Below, piece after piece: positions 62,773-64,000 of a stretch of 64,000 nt of DNA. Every line of letters starts with the position of its first letter. Positions within the stretch are counted from its first letter, which is position 1. The stretch lies in the NCBI GenBank assembly GCA_033064195.1, contig JARBJD010000183.1, positions 62,001 through 126,000 of the forward strand. Reading direction: 5' to 3'. The notes under the pieces were generated by a model, which saw nothing but the letters and a program-made list of their open reading frames with translations, searched no databases and was not told the origin of the DNA. The DNA is from Blattamonas nauphoetae. Taxonomy: Eukaryota > Preaxostyla > Oxymonadida. The translations under genes were made by a program, and so were the position numbers.

Positions 62773-63920
62773 CCTCTCCCCACTCGACTTTGATTCCCTT
62801 CGCTATGACCTCCGCTAGGCCAAACTCTTGCCAAGCGGCGCTGAAATATCTGGTCCTTCCTCCCAGTCGATTGCCCACAGTCGGTGCAATCAACTGAGTG
62901 TTGTCTTTCGTTCCCATTAATATTTTCCTTGTGTTGATTTCTGATTGGGAGGACGGTTGGAGAACTGAGGTGTTCCGCTCCTCTGTCTCGGTTGACCCCT
63001 CCCCCTTCCTTGACCGTTCGGATGAGCTGGTCTGAAATTGGTCTGGTTCTGAGCACCCCAACCTTGAAAGGTTTGATATCCGCCTGCTCGAAAGCGTGAG
63101 CGCCCCTGACCGGGGCCCTGTCGAAAAACAATGGGTCCACACTCTGGAGTTTCCGTCTCTGAACTGTCATCTTCTCCTTCTTCTCCATCAGTTCCTCCAG
63201 CCTCTTTTCTTGTCTCTCCTGAGACTCCCTCTTCGTCGCGTCCGCATCATCAAGTACTGGTAGTGCGAGGAAATGCGCAATCCTGATGTCGTTCACGGAC
63301 CTCGTGACCTCTGCTGCTTTTAATGTCATCAACTCCACAGAACGCGCTAGATCCTCCACAGAACCAGACTTCTTGAACGAGATCACCCCTAATTTGGTCA
63401 TGTGGAACGCGTCTGCTTCCAACTGGAGGAGACGCTTGTTCAGCTGATTCTTTCCCCGATCTGGTAACTTCTGCGATACAACATCGGGATAAAACTTCAG
63501 TTCGGGAGCCTGCGCCATTCTAACCTTCAGTTCCTTTTCTTCACTCTCCTCCCATTCAAAGAATGGGAGAAACTTAGCAGTCTGCTCCAAGTCTTCCGCT
63601 CTCTCCTCATGGTTCTCTATCCCAGCTACTAACTCAACAGGTGGCTGTTGTTGTGATTCTGGTTGTGCTTGAGAGGCTGCATTGAACACCATTGCTTGAT
63701 GGTGTTGAAGATCGCGAAACTCAGCCGGGGTGAGTCCGCGCATACTAGCAGGTGTTGGCGAAACTGATCGAACGGTTTGAGTCTGTTCCTGGGTTTGTTC
63801 GGTTGTCGATGCTGGTTGCCCCAAAACTACCCACTTCTCAGCCGGGGGAAGGAACTGTTCCCATTGCGCCGAATCTATCCCAGCAGTTAGATCTATGTGG
63901 TGGGCAACCTTCCTCATCAT
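62730..63920 (-). CDS. DIRS gag-like protein
   Basis: About 396 codons. A Gln/Thr-rich N-terminal region ('STTEQTQEQTQTVRSVSPTP') is followed by a helical middle ('LARSVELMTLKAAEVTRSVN', 'ESQERQEKRLEELMEKKEKM'). No zinc knuckle was noticed. It lies just upstream of, and overlaps, the RT frame, in the position of DIRS gag. Confidence 0.65.
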   Translation of the reverse strand: MMRKVAHHIDLTAGIDSAQWEQFLPPAEKWVVLGQPASTTEQTQEQTQTVRSVSPTPASMRGLTPAEFRDLQHHQAMVFNAASQAQPESQQQPPVELVAGIENHEERAEDLEQTAKFLPFFEWEESEEKELKVRMAQAPELKFYPDVVSQKLPDRGKNQLNKRLLQLEADAFHMTKLGVISFKKSGSVEDLARSVELMTLKAAEVTRSVNDIRIAHFLALPVLDDADATKRESQERQEKRLEELMEKKEKMTVQRRKLQSVDPLFFDRAPVRGAHAFEQADIKPFKVGVLRTRPISDQLIRTVKEGGGVNRDRGAEHLSSPTVLPIRNQHKENINGNERQHSVDCTDCGQSTGRKDQIFQRRLARVWPSGGHSEGNQSRVGRGWPSDRRGHHSSYA

Positions 63921-64000
63921 GTGGACAAAAACCCACTAAATCTTGCGATGTCGCATGGCGTTGTGAAACTGGCATATCGGGTCAACGTTGATTGATCATT
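63921..64000 (-). other. DIRS 5' leader, cut by the window end
   Basis: Too short to define; the 5' inverted repeat should lie beyond position 64000. Confidence 0.4.

Larger units (their letters stand above)
59734..64000 (-). mobile_element. DIRS-type tyrosine-recombinase retroelement (runs off the window)
   Basis: Order on the minus strand: gag-like region, reverse transcriptase plus RNase H, tyrosine recombinase in an overlapping frame, and a 40-bp inverted repeat at the 3' end. Overlapping reading frames and inverted rather than direct repeats are known for DIRS. The 5' repeat is outside the window. All main parts are open over long stretches, so the element looks young and largely whole as far as seen. 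Confidence 0.85.

Noticed and set aside
60644-63142. 832-codon minus-strand frame across the DIRS element
   Set aside because: Most of it is an alternate-frame shadow of the reverse transcriptase region; listing it as a separate protein would be misleading.

Overview
This is eukaryotic nuclear DNA. At least one gene (copine, 54.1-55.6 kb) has several GT-AG introns of about 50-150 nt, and there are mariner, Polinton and DIRS elements. The host genes are large beta-helix/Ig-like surface proteins and a big lineage-specific family of helical-repeat (ARM/HEAT-like) proteins. With an anaerobe-type flavodoxin/ferredoxin fusion, this mix best fits an oxymonad-like (Preaxostyla) flagellate. That is an inference from gene style, not a database match. 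TAA, TAG and TGA all appear to act as stops.

Layout. 0-5.6 kb: one long minus-strand beta-helix surface protein with a signal peptide. 5.6-10.5 kb: three helical-repeat family genes; one is split by a 1.0-kb TA-flanked inverted-repeat element (6024-7028). 10.6-11.6 kb: an open mariner D34D transposase. 12,009-41,527: a 29.5-kb Polinton/Maverick with 2.7-kb terminal inverted repeats (TIRs) and a 6-bp target duplication (CTGGAA). It carries a protein-primed PolB, an integrase, a packaging ATPase, two capsid-like proteins, small virion-like proteins and a fibre-like gene. 41.5-46.8 kb: more helical-repeat genes. 47.6-49.3 kb: a broken beta-helix gene and an array of about 140-bp exon/intron-like repeats. 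49.9-53.8 kb: larger helical-repeat genes. 54-60 kb: copine, an acyltransferase-3 membrane protein, another helical-repeat gene and a flavodoxin-ferredoxin protein. 59.7-64 kb: a DIRS-type tyrosine-recombinase retroelement running off the window.

The most notable structure is inside the Polinton. Its fibre-like gene is interrupted by a second element (15,032-23,120; 8.1 kb) with about 0.4-kb near-identical TIRs, subterminal tandem repeats, a tRNA-like A-box/B-box/T-run module in each TIR and a 9-bp target duplication (ACATATCAG). It has no recognisable transposase. It is filled with pieces of host genes: a helical-repeat protein, beta-helix surface protein pieces, and a dual-specificity-phosphatase-like piece that seems to keep an intron. 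This looks like a Pack-MULE-like gene-capturing transposon riding inside a virus-like element, which would be a plausible route for moving host genes.

A second system-level signal is an AT-rich motif (sense strand TTTATTTTT or close), usually a few to about 25 nt upstream of the start codon of almost every Polinton gene. It was not seen at the host genes checked and suggests a common promoter.
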